Shown here: one piece after another, positions 5,209 to 6,136 of the stretch
How positions within the stretch are numbered: the stretch's first letter is position 1
Layout: every line of letters starts with the position of its first letter
Origin: JASHVB01 sp049522565
GTDB lineage: Bacteria; Pseudomonadota; Alphaproteobacteria; Acetobacterales; Acetobacteraceae
Assembly (NCBI GenBank): GCA_049522565.1
Contig: JBEKNT010000408.1
Location: forward strand, 1-6,136
Reading direction: 5' to 3'
Length of the DNA stretch: 6,136 nt
Made by a program: the position numbers and the translations under genes
The notes under the pieces: generated by a model
Seen by the model: only the letters and a program-made list of their open reading frames with translations
Told to the model about the DNA's origin: nothing
Databases searched by the model: none

Positions 5209-5718
5209 ATGGCGTTCTCGATGTTCGATGCCTGCGTGCCGGTGTGCGCGCAGATGCTCAGCGGCCTTGCGGGAGTCATCGACAAGGCGGCCGCCCAGGC
5301 CGCGGCAAAGAAGTTCGACGAGGCGGTGCTGCTGGCCGACCGGCTGTATCCGGACATGTTCACGCTCGCCCGGCAGATTCGCCAGGCGACCGACTTCGCC
5401 CGCAACGCCCCGGGCCGGCTGGCCGGCGTCGCGCTACCGGATTTCCCCGCCACCGACGATGCCAGCTTCGCCGATGCCAAGGCGCGCATCGAAAAGTCGC
5501 TGGCCTTCGTCAAGGATTTTACCCCCGCGCAGATCGAGGGCACGGAAGACAAGGAGATTTCCTGGACCGCCGGCCAGCGGCAGATGGCGTTCAAGGGCCG
5601 CGCCTATCTGCTGCATTTCAGCCTGCCGAATCTGTTCTTCCACACGACCACCGCGTACAACATCCTGCGCCACCGCGGCATCGAGATTGGCAAGCGCGAC
5701 TTCCTCGGCACGTTCTGA
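5209..5718 (+). CDS. DUF1993 domain protein (DinB-like helical bundle)
   Basis: The 169-residue product matches the DUF1993 family along its whole length. It is predicted to be all-alpha and cytosolic, with no signal peptide. The recognisable C-terminal block is HFSLPNLFFHTTTAYNILRHRGIEIGKRDFLG (in two parts, 136-154 and 155-167). His136, His145 and His155 are candidates for metal binding by analogy with DinB/YfiT-like bundles, which often carry a His triad; this analogy is an inference. No enzymatic activity is established for the family that I can name. The gene lies 40 nt after marC in the same direction and ends 10 nt before a strong hairpin that separates it from the convergent acetyl-CoA synthetase gene. 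It is probably the last gene of its transcript. Confidence 0.9.
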   Translation: MAFSMFDACVPVCAQMLSGLAGVIDKAAAQAAAKKFDEAVLLADRLYPDMFTLARQIRQATDFARNAPGRLAGVALPDFPATDDASFADAKARIEKSLAFVKDFTPAQIEGTEDKEISWTAGQRQMAFKGRAYLLHFSLPNLFFHTTTAYNILRHRGIEIGKRDFLGTF

Positions 5719-5728
5719 GTTTATGAAG

Positions 5729-5752
5729 CCTCTCCCGCGGGAGCGGGAGAGG
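5729..5752. terminator. Bidirectional hairpin terminator between convergent genes
   Basis: A perfect 10-bp stem (CCTCTCCCGC at 5729-5738, GCGGGAGAGG at 5743-5752) closes a GGGA tetraloop. It lies exactly between the DUF1993 stop (5718) and the acetyl-CoA synthetase stop on the other strand, which begins at the next base, 5753. The strong stem and convergent position support bidirectional termination, although only TT follows on the plus strand. The stem sequence recurs in the 4456-4500 hairpin. Confidence 0.75.
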
Positions 5753-6136
5753 TTATCCCACCCGGTTCTCCACCAGTTCCGTCACCACCGCGGGATCGGC
5801 CAGCGTCGACACGTCGCCCAAACTGTCGGTCTCGTTCGCCGCGATCTTGCGCAGGATGCGCCGCATGATCTTGCCGCTGCGCGTCTTCGGCAGTGCCGGA
5901 GCCCACTGGATCGCGTCAGGCGAGGCGATCGGTCCGATCTCCTTGCGCACCCAGCCCACCAGTTCCTTGCGCAACTCGTCCGATGGTTCTTCGCCCAGCT
6001 TCAACGTCACGTACGCGTAGATGCCCTGGCCCTTGATGTCGTGCGGGTAGCCGACCACGGCCGCCTCGGCGACTTTCGGATGCGACACCAGCGCGCTCTC
6101 GACCTCGGCGGTGCCCATGCGGTGGCCGGACACGTT
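5753..6136 (-). CDS. acs: Acetyl-CoA synthetase, C-terminal part (5' end outside window)
   Basis: AMP-forming acetyl-CoA synthetase activates acetate to acetyl-CoA through acetyl-AMP in the cytosol, for growth on acetate and for acetate scavenging. The 127 in-window residues are the mobile C-terminal domain of about 650-residue family members. The frame is open to the window edge, with the TAA at 5753-5755. Conserved landmarks are NVSGHRMGTAEVESAL (1-16), GQGIYAYV (36-43), KEIGPIASP (65-73) and PKTRSGKIMRR (83-93). Lys89 in that last motif corresponds to the catalytic lysine whose acetylation by Pat and deacetylation by CobB/Sir2 control the Salmonella enzyme, so similar control is likely. 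The identity is strong because the block from PKTRSGK to TLADP is close to proteobacterial Acs. It may be named acsA in some genomes. It converges on the DUF1993 gene and is not part of the SDR-amidase operon. Confidence 0.96.
   Translation of the reverse strand, partial: NVSGHRMGTAEVESALVSHPKVAEAAVVGYPHDIKGQGIYAYVTLKLGEEPSDELRKELVGWVRKEIGPIASPDAIQWAPALPKTRSGKIMRRILRKIAANETDSLGDVSTLADPAVVTELVENRVG

Overview
The window is GC-rich bacterial DNA, roughly two-thirds G+C by eye. It holds eight protein-coding genes, no RNA genes, no CRISPR array and no recognisable insertion sequence. The acetyl-CoA synthetase C-terminus, the MarC and DUF1993 proteins and the interspersed palindromes fit a beta- or gammaproteobacterium (Burkholderiales- or Xanthomonadales-like). 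That placement is inference from sequence style, not a measured assignment.

Layout. (1) 2-1063 (+): most of an enolase-superfamily protein of the mandelate racemase subgroup, missing its N-terminus at the window edge. (2) 1073-1175: an intergenic perfect 38-bp inverted repeat with 8-bp internal periodicity. (3) 1217-1648 (+): a small protein with the type II 3-dehydroquinate dehydratase fold signature, but with several catalytic residues replaced. (4) 1709-2143 (-): msrB, methionine-R-sulfoxide reductase. (5) 2298-3026 (+) and 3041-4450 (+): an SDR dehydrogenase and an amidase-signature hydrolase, 14 nt apart and very likely co-transcribed. (6) 4456-4500: a long hairpin. (7) 4512-5168 (+) a MarC-family membrane protein and 5209-5718 (+) a DUF1993 protein. 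(8) 5729-5752: a hairpin related in sequence to the one at 4456-4500, lying between convergent genes. (9) 5753-6136 (-): the C-terminal end of acetyl-CoA synthetase.

How the genes may work together. The dehydratase/racemase-type enolase, the lyase-like DHQase paralogue, the SDR and the amidase look like parts of one small-molecule catabolic cluster, for example sugar-acid or hydroxy/keto-acid metabolism. Enolase-superfamily dehydratase plus SDR is the enzyme pairing used in non-phosphorylative L-fucose and L-rhamnose routes, but the substrate here cannot be read from sequence. msrB sits in reverse orientation between the two halves and is probably an unrelated housekeeping gene. marC, the DUF1993 gene and acs look like ordinary chromosomal genes beyond the cluster.

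The most notable items are the DHQase-like protein that has lost the catalytic Tyr, Arg and His of true AroQ enzymes, and the perfect 38-bp inverted repeat directly upstream of it. I did not see evidence for a defence system, mobile element or other clearly novel multi-gene machine.
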